Notes under the pieces: generated by a model | What the model was told of the DNA's origin: nothing | What the model saw: only the letters and a program-made list of their open reading frames with translations | Database searches by the model: none | Position numbers and translations under genes: made by a program | In this document: positions 44,081 to 55,485 of the stretch, one piece after another | Layout of the letters: every line of letters starts with the position of its first letter | Position numbering within the stretch: position 1 is the first letter of the stretch | Assembly: GCA_947683425.1 (NCBI GenBank) | Contig: CANTUQ010000020.1 | Location: 124,001 to 188,000, forward strand | Length of the DNA: 64,000 nt | From: Excoecaria cochinchinensis | Taxonomy: Eukaryota; Streptophyta; Magnoliopsida; Malpighiales; Euphorbiaceae | Direction: 5' to 3'

Positions 44081-46350
44081 AGTGGGCACACATTGATTGA
44101 TGAACCATCATCCACCATGACGCACACTGTGTGCTTTTAATTGATTTGAGCCCGTATGTACAAAGGGCGATTGTGATTGCTGCCTTTTGTCGGCAAGTCA
44201 GCACTTGTGAACACCACATTTTCCCCGTCTCCCCCTTTTACCACATCCAGCAACTCTGTAGTCGAGATGGTTGTCGCCATCGTGGTCTCACACAAAGCCT
44301 CCACCAACTTCTGTCTATGAGATGGAGACTGCCTCAATAGGTCCCATATCAAAATTTGAGCCTGCGTCTTTTTCAGTTCCCTCATTATCAGATCGTCTTC
44401 TAACTCTTTTTCTTTTCGGCCTGTCACTGGATCTTGAGGCCTCTCAGCTTCCAAAACTACCCTTCCACTCCGGGTTACCGCTCCAACCTTCTTCTTCTCA
44501 TTCTTCTCTTCTTCCTCCTCCGAACCCCACGGGTCGGGAAATGCTTCAACTTTAGAGTAATCACTTTCATCTCTACTTTCATTAGTGGACCAGCAATCGA
44601 TCACTGCCACGGAAAGCCCTTCTTTACATACCTCATGGAGGCATGCGATAGCAGTGCTAGCAGTGATGCCTTGTAAATCTCTCAACACAAACCATTCAGG
44701 TAAACTGGATCCGATCATGAACACAGGCGGGGGCACATTATTATACCCGGACTTCTTCTAATTTCCTCTTTTCTCGAAATATGTGATCTGCTTGGAATCA
44801 ATCAGATCCTGAACCACATGTCTTAATGCCTTACATTCGTCAGTTGCGTGTCCGGTATGCTGATGGTATGAACAGTATTAATTATCTTTGCGCCCTGACA
44901 AACCTTGAGTCCTAGCCGGTCGGGGCGGTAAAGGCTATAACTTCCCTTCCTTCATTAGCCTTCTGAGCACCCACGAGGGGGATCTTCCTAGATTGGAAAA
45001 ATGCCTTGGGGCAGTGTTAGTAGCTGAAACCTTAATCGTCTTCCTCGCGCCACAACTGGAGCCTGCCGACCTACTTGCCCCCTAGCTACCACTACCTTTC
45101 TTGACATAATTCTCATTATTTACCCTTCTCGAGAGGTACTCTCCTTTTGCCTCAATATCAATATCCTTCAAGGACTCCCAGTTTCTTAGATCCTTCATTT
45201 TCAGTCCGTCCCTCAGATATGGGCTAGCATTTTTATGAACAGCCGGATCTGATCCTGAATATCTGGCTTCATTTTTTTCCATCACCTGGTTTCTCTATTG
45301 GGTCAGATACTCGTGGAAAGACTCGCCTGACTTGTACTACAGCAACTCCAAGTCTTTCAGGGTCACCTCCATTCATCTCTGCTCCGGACTTACAAAACGC
45401 GAGGATTGCTCTCCTGAGCTGCACCGAGTTTGCTCCAACTTACAAAGTGCGGATTGTGATGCGCCGAGTCTGCTCCAGACTTACAAAATGCGAGGATTGC
45501 TCTTCTGCCTCTTCGTTAAAGTAGTATCCTTCATTACCAACGAGTACTGCTTTACATGGGTGGTAGGATTAGAAGTGCCATCAAATTTCAGGACATCCAG
45601 CATTTTAAAGTTAATCGGGATCAAATCTTCTCCCTCTAGCTCTTTTTCTTCGAGATTCTTCCCTTGACCCCTTGTCAGTATCTTCATCATTGCCTCAAAT
45701 TTTTATTCCATCTTCTTCCAGATGGCTTCCTCTGTCTGGGGTGCCTTCCCTCCCAGCGACACGCGCTCTTCATAATCATCCTCATCCTCCAACTCTTCCA
45801 TTCTGCGGGCAGGCTCCCTTCTCTGTCCTACCAATACATTGGCCCTCAAGTTTACCGGTGGAGGGTGAACCTCTTCTTGTGGGTCTTCTTTCACCTCGTC
45901 CTGCTCATTTTGTCTCATAGGAGGAGGAACTGGGTTCTATGGTGCAGCAAACTGGGCCATATTTGCCATCATGGCTAACATTCGATTTTTAAATTTTTCA
46001 AACCTTCTACCCACTTCCTCTGCTATCCTAGCCCTAGTGGCATCTGCCCCTCTCGGTGAATTATCCATCTCACTGTGTAGAGAGAACTGGGATGATGTAG
46101 CATGACTAGCTTCAAAAATTGTGTCTGAATACTCCACCTTTTCTGGATGTTCAAAGAATGGGTTTCTGTAAAGGCGCCCTTGGGGACCTCTTGACCACTT
46201 GGGTAGATCTATGATGACTGCAAAACACCTCATGTTAGGATGATACATAAATGCCATAAGATGCATAGTCGTGCTATGCAGCATCCGCAAATCACATGGA
46301 AGCACATAGGTCCTTCCAACCTTGCCACTCTCTCACACGAGGCGACAGTC
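44081..46350 (-). pseudogene. E5 gag (Tat-like) with foreign repeat patch
   Basis: Minus strand, homologous to E3 gag. N-terminal part at 45937-46305 and 45703-45918, Gag domain parts at 45481-45690 and 45082-45370, and the acidic C-terminal part at 44137-44736, with a zinc-knuckle-like segment near 44830-44880. Between 45377 and 45492 the coding sequence is replaced by 3'-region tandem-repeat sequence. Stops are frequent (44760, 44880, 45086, 45300, 45341). It is cut at about 46350-46367 by E6. Confidence 0.87.
45377..45492. repeat. E3-type tandem-repeat patch inside E5 gag
   Basis: CTGCTCCGGACTTACAAAA, CACCGAGTTTGCTCCAAC and CCGAGTCTGCTCCAGACTT are the same words, in the same order, as the degenerate repeats at 13495-13630 in the E3 3' region. 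The E3 gag at the matching place encodes the WYHALDRRSKEDW stretch, absent here. Confidence 0.85.
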
Positions 46351-46369
46351 TCTTTCCCACAATCACATG

Positions 46370-46674
46370 CTACACGGCGGTAAAGAAATGTCTTACCGCC
46401 GTGTAGATCGGGATTGAAGAATCTACGAAGGATTTTTACACGGCGGGCAGGACGCAGCATACCCCCATGTACAGACAAGCAAAAATCATGTGTAATCCAG
46501 TAGTGACTTACACGGCAGTGAGGACTTGTCTTACCGTCGTGTAAAGAGATCGATTCCAAATCCAGCAGCGTTTTACACGGTGGTATGGACTGGGCATACC
46601 GCCGTGTGATTGTGCATTATTTGTAGCTATCTCGTTTTACATGGCGGTATGGATAGGGCATACCGCCGTGTAAC
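46370..46674. repeat. ACACGGCGGTA hairpin cluster B
   Basis: Five units at 46370, 46436 (decayed), 46508, 46571 and 46635, spaced 63-72 bases. Each reads TTTTACACGGCGGTA...TACCGCCGTGTAA with variants; the unit at 46508 has CGGCAG against CCGTCG. Ends 8 bases before the TATA-like box. Confidence 0.92.
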
Positions 46675-46681
46675 CTCAATT

Positions 46682-46691
46682 CCTATAAGTA
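46682..46691 (+). promoter_or_regulatory. TATA-like box of E6 LTR
   Basis: CCTATAAGTA directly after hairpin cluster B and before a T-rich leader. Likely promoter; start site not known. Confidence 0.6.
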
Positions 46692-47772
46692 GAAGTCTGC
46701 GAAATTATTGGGGGACTTCTTTTCTTTTTTGGTTTTTTAACAGTTTTTCTTACAATTATTTTTCTCTGTAATCTAGGTTTAGGTTTGGTTATGGGAATTA
46801 AACGCTGAGTTTTTCATTATTGATTTGGATACACTGGTGACTCTAGATTTTAAAGTTCTCTTTTATATTCAAGGTTGTAATAGCTGATTTATATTGAAGG
46901 ACATCCTTTCGTTATTGTTTATAGATCTTAAATGGATAATATTAATTTCTTTCTATCTATTTCAGTTTTCATTTCAATCATGAGTGAGTAGTTCTTTTTC
47001 TTTTTGAGGGATGCCTTGAATCCCCAATAACCATGTGAATGCTTTATTTGGATTGATTCTTGCATATGCTTCAGTTTTATCTTCTCTAAGTTTATTTATT
47101 TGTTATTGATTCTAATGCAAGTTTGAGGTTGATCTTATGTGATAATCATTGATTGTATTCGTTTCATTAACTTACACATGCTCTGTTCTATTTTTATCGA
47201 TTCTCATTGGTTTTATGAATCCAGGATGGTAGTTAAACCTTTGGATCTCTATTTTAATAGGTTCAGAATGGTAGGAGATAATTAAGTTTTGATGTCTGAA
47301 TCTGGGATGGTAGGATCATCTAAGCTTTGGACTTAATACCTATTTTGATGCTAATCTATGTGCTGAATCCGGGATGGTAGGTGCATGCTTTAGAGAAGCT
47401 GAATCCGAAAGGCAGGCTAGGGTGTAGGCTAGGTTGTTCACTGATTTGCATATGTGACTATTAGGTTTGAGCATTTGCATGGTTTTATTGGGGAGAGTGG
47501 GTATTCCTTGGTAAGGTCTTTTAATAAGTTTATCAAGTCTTTATTAGTATTGCTTCTTTTGCTATTGTTTGAATTAGTTATTTCAACATTTAATTTCCTT
47601 AATTTTTGCTTTAGATAACTCATCACTCCAAACAATTGCGAATTCTTTAGCATACATTTAATTTTCATTGCTTGCACACATAATCTCTTGGGTATAATAA
47701 TTCGGGGTCTTAATTATAACCCACTGTATTACTTGCCGATTCAGTGCACTTGCTGAGATGGCATCAAGCTTT

Positions 47773-47790
47773 TGTCACCGTTGCCGGGGA
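47773..47790 (+). other. Primer binding site of E6 (tRNA-Asp-like)
   Basis: TGTCACCGTTGCCGGGGA; the usual Athila/Tat-type site begins TGGCGCCG, so positions near the 5' end are changed. Just downstream of the LTR. Confidence 0.85.
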
Positions 47791-47893
47791 TTGGCGTTGT
47801 TTGTGAGTTTTGATTTTTAATTGTATGTGTTTTTCTTTTGCTTATTATTTTTATTTTTATTTTTTATTATTCTTTTCAGGTAGTTGTGGTGTA

Positions 47894-49600
47894 TGAGCAG
47901 ATTGAGACAAGAACAAATAGCACCTTATGACCCTGAAAACGAGAGGACTTTGCATCAACGAAGGAGAGCCAACAGAGACAACAACATGGAAAACAATCCT
48001 CCTCCTATTGGTGAATTTTCTCCCGAGAACAAACAAGTCCCGAGGGCACAAGAAGAGATACCGGGTAATTAGAGAGAAGAGGTCCCTAGGCAGAGAACGA
48101 TAAGGGATTATGCTGTATCAAGTTGGAATGAGGACCATCGTACAATTGTGCTTCCAAGGGGAGTGCAGTTTGTACTTAAACTAGCAACCATCAATATGGT
48201 ACAAAGGAAACAGTTTTCGTGTTCAGAAGTGGAAGATCCTGCGCAGCACCTGGACATATTTTTAGAGGTTAGTGATACGGTCCAGATTCCAGGAGTGACA
48301 TCTGATTCGGTAAGATTAAAATTATTTCCTTTTACTTTGATCGAAAAAGCAAGAGAATGGCTGCAAATGTTACCGAGACAGTCAATCAGATCATGGGACC
48401 AATTACAAGAGAGGTTTTTGATGAGATTCTTCCCTCCTACAAAGACTGCAAATATCCGCAACAGTATTTTGGGTTTTAGCCAAATGAATGAGGAGCATTT
48501 TCATGAGGCCTAGGAAAGGTTTAGGAGATTGTTGAGAAGTTGTCCACACCATGAGATAGCAATCTACCATCTAATGACAACATTCTATTATGGGGTTACA
48601 CCGCAGACAAGATCCCTTTTGGATGCATCATCAGGAGTTTCATTCATGAATAGGCTGCCAGAGGAAGCTTTCTATCTGCTGGATGAAATGGCAGCGAATG
48701 ATGCTCAATGGGCTAATCCTAGATTGGTTACGAAGAGACAAGGAATACATAATGTGGATGAGGTGTCGATGTTGAAGGCACAGATTGAGTCAATGAGAAA
48801 AGAGATGAATAGTTTGAAAGTATAAAATGTAGCCTCTATTTCTCAAGAGAGTGAGTGGTATAAAAGTGGGCACTATAGTCAAGAGAGTGGAGCAATGGGA
48901 GATGTAAATGCTGTAGGAGATTACCGAAGGAATGACCCTTACAGTAACACATATAATTCGGGTTGGAGGAATCACCCAAACTTCTCTTGGAAGGATGGAA
49001 ACCAGAATGCATCATCTTCTCAACCACAAGGGAGAGCTCCCTTCAACCAAAACATTCATCACAACCAGTCATACCAACCTCAGCCATCCAGTTATTACCA
49101 AACACCATATCCATTAAACTACAACCAAGGGCAGGGTTCAAATAAATCACAACCTCAATCTTACCACCCATCGGGATATCAACTGAGGCCACCTGTTCAA
49201 GAGAAAAAATCAAACCTTGAAGATATGTTAGCTAGCTTTATGAACAGTCAACAATAATTTGTGACTAGCCAACAACAGTTCATGGCTAACCAAGAAGCAA
49301 GGTGGAAATCTCAAGAATAATGGAACCAGAATTAAGACGCTTCCATGAGAAATTTAGAAACTCAAGTGGGACAGATTGCGAATTCTATGTCTTAAAGGCA
49401 ACCAGGGACCTTTCCTTCGAATGTGGACCGGAATCCTAAGGAAGAAGCTAAAGCAATCACATTGAGGAGCGTAAAGGAGAGGACCAAGGTAAAAATTCTT
49501 CACCATCATCAGATAAGGAGGAGCCGATACGAAAGGTAAGCAACCCTAACTCTAGGGTAGATGTTAATGAAAATGCTCCTAAAAATGATAAGGGTAAAAG
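47894..49600 (+). pseudogene. E6 gag (Athila-like)
   Basis: Plus strand. Start MSRLRQEQIAPYDPENE at 47894, about 100 bases after the primer site. Gag domain at 48148-48830 (VEDPAQHLDIFLEVSDTVQI, LFPFTLIEKAREWLQML, SWDQLQERFLMRFFPPTKTA, PHHEIAIYHLMTTFYYG). A Gln/Asn/Tyr-rich low-complexity segment (48895-49257) and a C-terminal MRNLETQVGQIANSMS (49340-49395) follow. No zinc knuckle is visible. Stops at 48070, 48511, 48823, 49255, 49318, 49333 and 49393; most could come from C-to-T or G-to-A change. Homologous in order to the E8 gag. Confidence 0.9.
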
Positions 49601-49604
49601 TCTA

Positions 49605-50581
49605 GTGAATCCTAAAGATGAGGATCTTGATTTAAATAGACTGCCATTTCCTGTTGTGGCTAGGAAGGAAAAGAAAAATGAGCAATTAGCTAGGTTTTTA
49701 GAGATGTTTAAGAAACTACACATAAATTTACCATTTGCTGAAGCCTTAGCTCACATGCCTAACTATGCTAAATTCATGAAAGAATTATGTTCTAATAAAA
49801 AGAAATTAGAAGGGCATGGAACTGTGCAGCTCACAAAAAATTGCAGTGCTATAATCATGAATAAGATCCCTGAAAAATTGGAGGATCCAGGTAGTTTCAC
49901 TCTACCCTGTGAAATTAGTGAAGATTTTTATGGAAATGCTTTATGTGATTTGGGTGCTAGCATAAATTTGATGCCTTATTCTATTTGCAGGAAACTTAAT
50001 CTTGGAGAGCTCAAGGAGACAGGAATGAGACTCCAACTTGCAGATAGGTCGGTAAGGAGACCAAAAGGGGTGATTGAAGATTTGTTAGTGAAAGTGGGGA
50101 AATTCATTTTCCCGGTGGATTTTGTGGTGATAGAAATGGAAGAAGATCATAAGGTACCTCTCATTGTGGGGAGGCCGTTTTTGAACATAGCAAAGGCGTT
50201 GATTGATGTAAATGGTCAAACGGTCACCTTAAGGTTCAATAATGAAGAGTTGGTAGTGGACATGAATAAGGCTCAAAACTATCCGTTGAGTGATATGGAG
50301 GATTCTATCTATTTTGTGGACACAGTTGATGAGTGTGTGCAGGAAATTCAAGAAAAGGTGTTGGGAGTTGATCCAATGAATGTGAGTTTGATACATTCAT
50401 TGAAGGATGAAGAGTTGGAAGAAGAGCTGAGGGGAGAAGTGAAGCAGCCGTGGAGAAAGACGAGGAAGAAGATGAATCACAGCAAGAAGAGCTTAATCTG
50501 AACAAGGGGGATTCAATTTCTGAACTTAAAGCCCTTCCTTCTCATTTAAAATATGTGTTTTTAGAAAATTAGAAAAGGCCA
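49605..50581 (+). pseudogene. E6 protease and linker to RT
   Basis: ORF 49605-50501 (298 residues). Capsid-end like segment (RFLEMFKKLHINLPFAEAL), then the retropepsin active site ALCDLGASINLMPYSICRKL (Asp-Leu-Gly, usual for Athila), and VPLIVGRPFLNIAKALIDV (second block). Toward its end the frame shifts at about 50440: the other frame continues in an acidic EKDEEEDESQQEELNLN segment into the RT region. A TAG stop at 50571 precedes the long pol ORF. Confidence 0.9.
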
Positions 50582-52327
50582 GTGATTATTTCCTCTTTGT
50601 TGACAGGTATTGAGGAGAAGATGCTGCTTGAGGTGCTGAAAAAGCATAAGAAGGCCATTGGATGGGAGACGTCGGATTTGAAAGGAATTGATCTGAGTTA
50701 CTGTACTCACCGGATTCTGATGGAGGTGCAATGTAAGCCGATAGCTCAGCCTCAAAGGAGACTCAATCCGGCAATGCAAGAAGTGGTGATGAAGGAGGTA
50801 CTTAAACTCCTAGACTCAGGTATTATGTATCCTATTTCTGACAGTAAATGGGTTAGTCCAGTGCAGTGTGTGCCTAAGAAGGGGGGGATGACTGTGGTTA
50901 AGAATGAGCTGAATGAATTGATTCCAACTCGCAATGTTACAGGGTGGAGAGTCTATATCGATTTTAGAAGGTTGAACAATGCCACAAGAAAAGACCATTT
51001 CCCCTTGCCATTTATTGACCAAATGTCAGAGAGGCTAGCAGGGAATAGGTTTTACTATTTTTTAGATGGGTACTCGGGATATTTGCAAATCCCTATAGCC
51101 CCTGAAGATCAAGAGAAAATAACCTTTACCTGCCCGTATGGCACATTCCGCTATAGGAGAATGCCTTTCGGATTATGTAATGCACCGGCTACATTTCAGC
51201 GGTGTATGATGGCTATATTTCATGACTTCATAGAGAATTTTATAGAGGTCTTCATGGACAATTTCACTATATGTGGGGCTGATTTTGAGAGTTGTTTAGA
51301 GCATCTCGATTTAGTGCTAGGGAGGTGTGAAAAGACCAACCTAGTTTTGAATTGGGAAAAATGCCACTTTATGGTGAGAAAAGGCATTGTGCTTGGGCAC
51401 AAAATTTCTGAGAAAGGAATAGAGGTCGATAAGGCCAAGGTAGAGGTAATAGAAAAGTTGCCACCCCCGACTAGTGTTAAGGGCATTAGGAGTTTCTTAG
51501 GACTTGCTGGGTTTTACCGCTGTTTTATCAAAGATTTTTCGAAAATTGCTAAACCCTTGTCCAATTTGCTTATGAAAGATGCTTCATTTAATTTTGATAG
51601 TGAGTACAAGCTAGCTTTTGAGACTTTGAAACAATGGCTCATTTCAGCCCCAGTGATTATATCTCCGGATTGGAATTTGCCATTTGAATTAATGTGTGAT
51701 GCTAGTGACTTTGCAGTTGGGGTAGTGCTTGGACAGTGGCGGGATAAGGTATTCTGTGTAGTTTATTATGCCAGTCACACCTTGACAGGGGCACAGGTTA
51801 ATTACACCACCACTGAGAAAGAGCTTCGTGCAATCGTGTATGCTTTTGAGAAGTTCAGGACATATTTGCTGGGTGCAAAAATCGTGGTGTGGTCAGACCA
51901 TGCAGCCTTGAGACATTTGTTTGCCAAGAAGGAATCCAAGCCGAGATTGATTAGATGGGTGCTCCAATTGCAAGAGTTTGACCTGGAAATCAAAGATAAG
52001 AAAGGGGCAGAAAATTTCGTAGCGGATCATTTGTCGAGATTGGAGAGCGATCAAATTGAAAAAGGGGAAATTTTAGATTTATTCCCTAATGAACATATTT
52101 GTGCTTTATTTGTAAGTGAATTTTCTGTTCCTTGGTTTGCTAATGTGGCAAATGTTCTTGCAGGAGGATTTATGCCAAAGGACTTCACACGGCAGCAAAG
52201 GAAGAAGCTGAAAGCCGATGCCCAACACTACATTAGGGATGACCCGTATTTGTTTCGACTGTGTCCTAACCAAGTGCTCAGAAGGTGTGTCTCAGATGAA
52301 GAGAAGGATGAGATCATCAAGGCATGT
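50582..52327 (+). pseudogene. E6 RT, RNase H and start of integrase
   Basis: One open frame of nearly 600 codons. RT: GWRVYIDFRRLNNATRKDHF, FLDGYSGYLQIPIAPEDQEK, MPFGLCNAPATFQRCMMAIF and the active site EVFMDNFTICG (51245-51277), where the second catalytic Asp is Asn. RNase H: LMCDASDFAVGVVLG, TTEKELRAIVYAFEKFRTYL, VWSDHAALRHLFAKKESKPR. Then the start of integrase (DDPYLFRLCPNQVLRRCV, EIIKAC). At 52327 a solo Tat LTR interrupts within the zinc-binding motif; the last residues of the apparent ORF come from that LTR. Completed at 61405. Confidence 0.93.
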
Positions 52328-52514
52328 TGTAAGCATCGTGTCTCGGGGCGGTCCAGATCAGAGATTACCCAATGAAGAAATTGATACCTAGTCCCGAATG
52401 AGTGGATGGAACTCGGAAATTTTGATCCTCTAGGCTTACGAGAAGAAAAAAAAGGTTTTATAGGAAAAGGGAATTTGGAAAATTGGGGGTTTTAGCTTGA
52501 AATTTGAATTTTTG

Positions 52515-52745
52515 CTCCAAGGACGGTCTACCCGTCGGTCGTTGAATGTCTCGTCGGTCATCGAAATCACCGCCTCTCTCAGGGATGGACAACTCGCCAG
52601 TAGCTCACAGACCCGTCGGTCGTTAAAATGGCCACCGCTTTAACTCGGGAACACATGTCCCGTCGGTCAGCAGAGACGGACACGTGTCCCGTCGGTAACT
52701 CAGAGACACCCGTCTGTGAGACTAGGCCTGCCTGTCGGTCATGCC
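52515..52745. repeat. CCGTCGGTC cluster before the TATA box
   Basis: Nine or so copies of CCGTCGGTC or close (52530, 52553, 52610, 52668, 52697, 52732), with inverted forms GACGGACACGTGTCCCGTC (52674-52692) including the palindrome GGACACGTGTCC. CpG-rich in AT-rich LTR. Confidence 0.82.
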
Positions 52746-53279
52746 TATAAATAGTAAATCTTTTCATTTTGGAAGCGTTCGAATTTTCTTGGAAAAAAAT
52801 CACAAAAAGCAAGTTTAAAAGGGCAAATCTTCCTCTTCTCAAGCGTTCTTTTCTTTATCTTTATTTTGATTAACTTCCCATTTTTTCTCACTTTTTCTAT
52901 GATTTGGTTTCACTTTTAAGTGAATCTATTTTATTTGGAGAAAGCTAAATCCATTAGTTTTCATCCATTCGGTGGATTCAGATATTTCAAAAATTCAGTA
53001 AAAATCTAGGAGAAATATAGACATTTTTCTTTCTTGGTTTTTTTGCTTTCTTCTCGTGAGACGCACAAGTTTCAAGTCAACCGAAGTTTCACTCCAGAAA
53101 GGTACAATCCGAGGGTAAATATTCTGGACACTCGCTTTGTTAATCTATCACATTTATTTCTACATTTATCGTATTCGTTTATCTTTTACTTAGCTTTTAT
53201 TTACCTTTATTTTGTTTGAAAGTTGTTTATTTAAAAGAAAAGAGGAGAAGAAGTTTTCTTTTCATTTTTTTTGGAGACC

Positions 53280-53400
53280 AGGGGCGACCGACAGGATCTC
53301 GAGCGACGGGTAATACACCCGTTTGTCGTTCGAGCGAAGGAGTGTGAGGCCCATCGTCCGTCGGTTGCATGAGGGATGGCCGTCGGTCAGCTACCTCCAG
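53280..53400. repeat. CCGTCGGTC cluster after the TATA box
   Basis: GGGGCGACCGACAGG, then CGACGGGTAATACACCCGT (hairpin CGGGT/ACCCG), GTCGTTCGAGCGA and GGCCGTCGGTCAGC. Same words as the first cluster, in both orientations. Confidence 0.75.
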
Positions 53401-54586
53401 CCGTCTCTCATTTTTTCCTTTTTTTTTTCTCTCTATCTAATTCTTATTTTGTTTTCAAAATGTTTTCAAACAATTTTATTTTTACGTATTTTATTTTTCA
53501 TTCTTTACTTGCATGTGTATCGCTTTAATCTGTAAATATTAATGTTTCGTTTATTTTGTGAGTTTTGTGTTTTTTTCCTTTTCAGGATGGATTGAGCCGC
53601 GGAGAATCATCATGCCACCATGGAAAGCCTGTCTTTGGTTTAGTTTTCCTATTTTCTTTTATTTGCTTATTTTATTTTCCTTATTTCTTATTCAGTTCAT
53701 GTAGTTTTTCATTTGTTTTATTTTATTCCGCGTAAAATAAAAATGGATACCTGTTTTATATTAATTAAGATCGGGATTATTTCATAAAATTAAAGGACCC
53801 AATGTCCTATTTTAGCCAATGGCAATGTCACATAAAATTCATTTTCATAATAAATGCATGTGAGGACCAAAGTTCTCAAAATAAATGAATTTCCCCTCTT
53901 TTTGTATGTATATTTATATCATACATTTAAAATGGGAGTTGTATTCCGCTCCTAGTTTTATTGTAATTTAATTTTGAGTATTTATTTCATTTACCTTTTT
54001 ATGTATATTTACTGCTTTTATGTGGATTTTTTGTGCTTTAATTAAAAATTTACATCGCGTGGGAGAGAAAGAGAATTAATAAATTCAAAACTTGAATGTA
54101 AAGTTAAAACAAGGTAGAAATAGATGAGAAGTCCCGAACCCAGCTCTGGTCTTTGGGCTCAACGAGGCGAGAGGTCTATCCGATCACTCATTGGAACCTC
54201 CAAGACTGTAACACCCCCATACCCCCGGTAAGGAATATTGGGGCGCTACGCGGACACTTACGTATACATGTACAAGCATTAGCGGAAGCGATAGCATAAA
54301 CACATCCATTTAAAAGTAATTAAATACTACACTAGGGCCCACTTGCATTTCATATTAACTACATATACATTTACATGTTCATATTACATCTGTTTCCATT
54401 TAGCTTTACATATACATTTACATGTAAACACTGTACTTTCTATCTACATAATGATGTTACTCAAAATGTAAAAACTCTATCTCTAACTTATACAAAAAGG
54501 TATAGCAAAAACTCCTAGTGGCCTTGACCCGCAGATGCCCGCTCATAGATCCGAACCTGTAACCTACCCGGAAATAAACATCCGTG

Positions 54587-54604
54587 CTAAGCGATAACGC
54601 TTAG
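54587..54604 (-). repeat. CTAAGCG hairpin (3' LTR copy)
   Basis: CTAAGCGATAACGCTTAG, followed by TGGGGA; homologous to 43689. The adjacent CCCGG...CCGTG stem is weaker here. Confidence 0.85.
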
Positions 54605-55147
54605 TGGGGATAAAATAATGCAAAGGACTTCTTTACGAAGTCATAAATAGCTCACACATATGTCATATAACAAATATCAAGTAGTTCATGCATATAGCTC
54701 TGATACTTATATAGGTTTCATGTTCAATTATCAAATACTATGAGTTCACATGCGTATAACATCTACTCTTTTACATGTTCATATGCACTACAACTTGTAC
54801 ATATCACGTATTCAAATGTGCGCTATCATGTGTCCATATACATGTAAACACGCTCATGTAATTATACACTTGTATACAAAGCTGTCATGTAATTAAACAT
54901 TACTCTCATGTACTATGGCTTCATTCGAAGCAACAATATAATCATCTCAAGTTCACTGCACAACATTTAACAAAACAAGCCTGAGTTCCTCTCATGGTGG
55001 ATATGGGATGCTCTATAAAAAAAACATTTTCGATAGACCGAAGTCACAAAACATTTTCATCTATCTCTATTAATGACCATTCTCGGAGGTCGACCCGCTT
55101 CACCCAAACGGGACGGAACGTTGGCAGCTGCACTCTCTAATCCCTTT

Positions 55148-55161
55148 ATAAGCATGCTTAT
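55148..55161 (-). repeat. GCATGC palindrome (3' LTR copy)
   Basis: ATAAGCATGCTTAT, followed by CTATCCAC as in the other LTRs. Same form as 12248. GGTCGACC (near 55087) and GCAGCTGC (near 55125) are further palindromes close by. Confidence 0.8.
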
Positions 55162-55398
55162 CTATCCACTATAACGGTAATCAGGCTCAATACCGACTCA
55201 CACACTATACACGGACATCAACTCATCAACTAAAATTCAAGTGCATTTATCAAATTCAAAGACATTTAATTGATGTACAATCTTTAATAATCATCATATA
55301 CATGTGTTCAACTCATTACATAAACATATAAATCATACAAAGCAAGACAGAAGAAAGCACTCTCTTCAAAACAAATAAAACAGGATGCGAAGAGGTTC

Positions 55399-55485
55399 AC
55401 TGTCGCGATCGCAACAAGAAGTCGCGCTCGCGACAGAAGCCAAGTTAATTGTCGCGATCGCGACAAGAGGTCGCGCTCGCGACAG
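55399..55485. repeat. Two tandem TCGCGA units
   Basis: Duplicated unit: TGTCGCGATCGCAACAAGAA / GTCGCGCTCGCGACAGAAGC, then TTGTCGCGATCGCGACAA (18-bp perfect palindrome) / GTCGCGCTCGCGACAGAAGC. A further compound unit is at 55778-55815. The second LTR has the same at 59119-59205 and 59498-59535. Confidence 0.9.

Larger units (their letters stand above)
46368..47766 (+). mobile_element. 5' LTR of E6 (Athila-like)
   Basis: The 3' edge lies just before the primer site (GGCATCA, then AGCTTT, then the site). The 5' edge is uncertain: E5-like sequence ends near 46350 and TGCTACACGGCGG at 46368 may be the start. It contains hairpin cluster B (46370-46674), a TATA-like CCTATAAGTA (46682), a T-rich leader (46710-46760) and repeated GAATCCGGGATGGTAG-type words (47220-47400). 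The 3' LTR is outside the window. Confidence 0.75.

Noticed and set aside
50582..52375. Pararetrovirus (Caulimoviridae) origin of the long RT ORF
   Set aside because: Integrase follows, LTR and primer site precede, and the RT motifs (FCNAP block, NNATRKDHF) are Athila-like. Pararetroviruses have no integrase.
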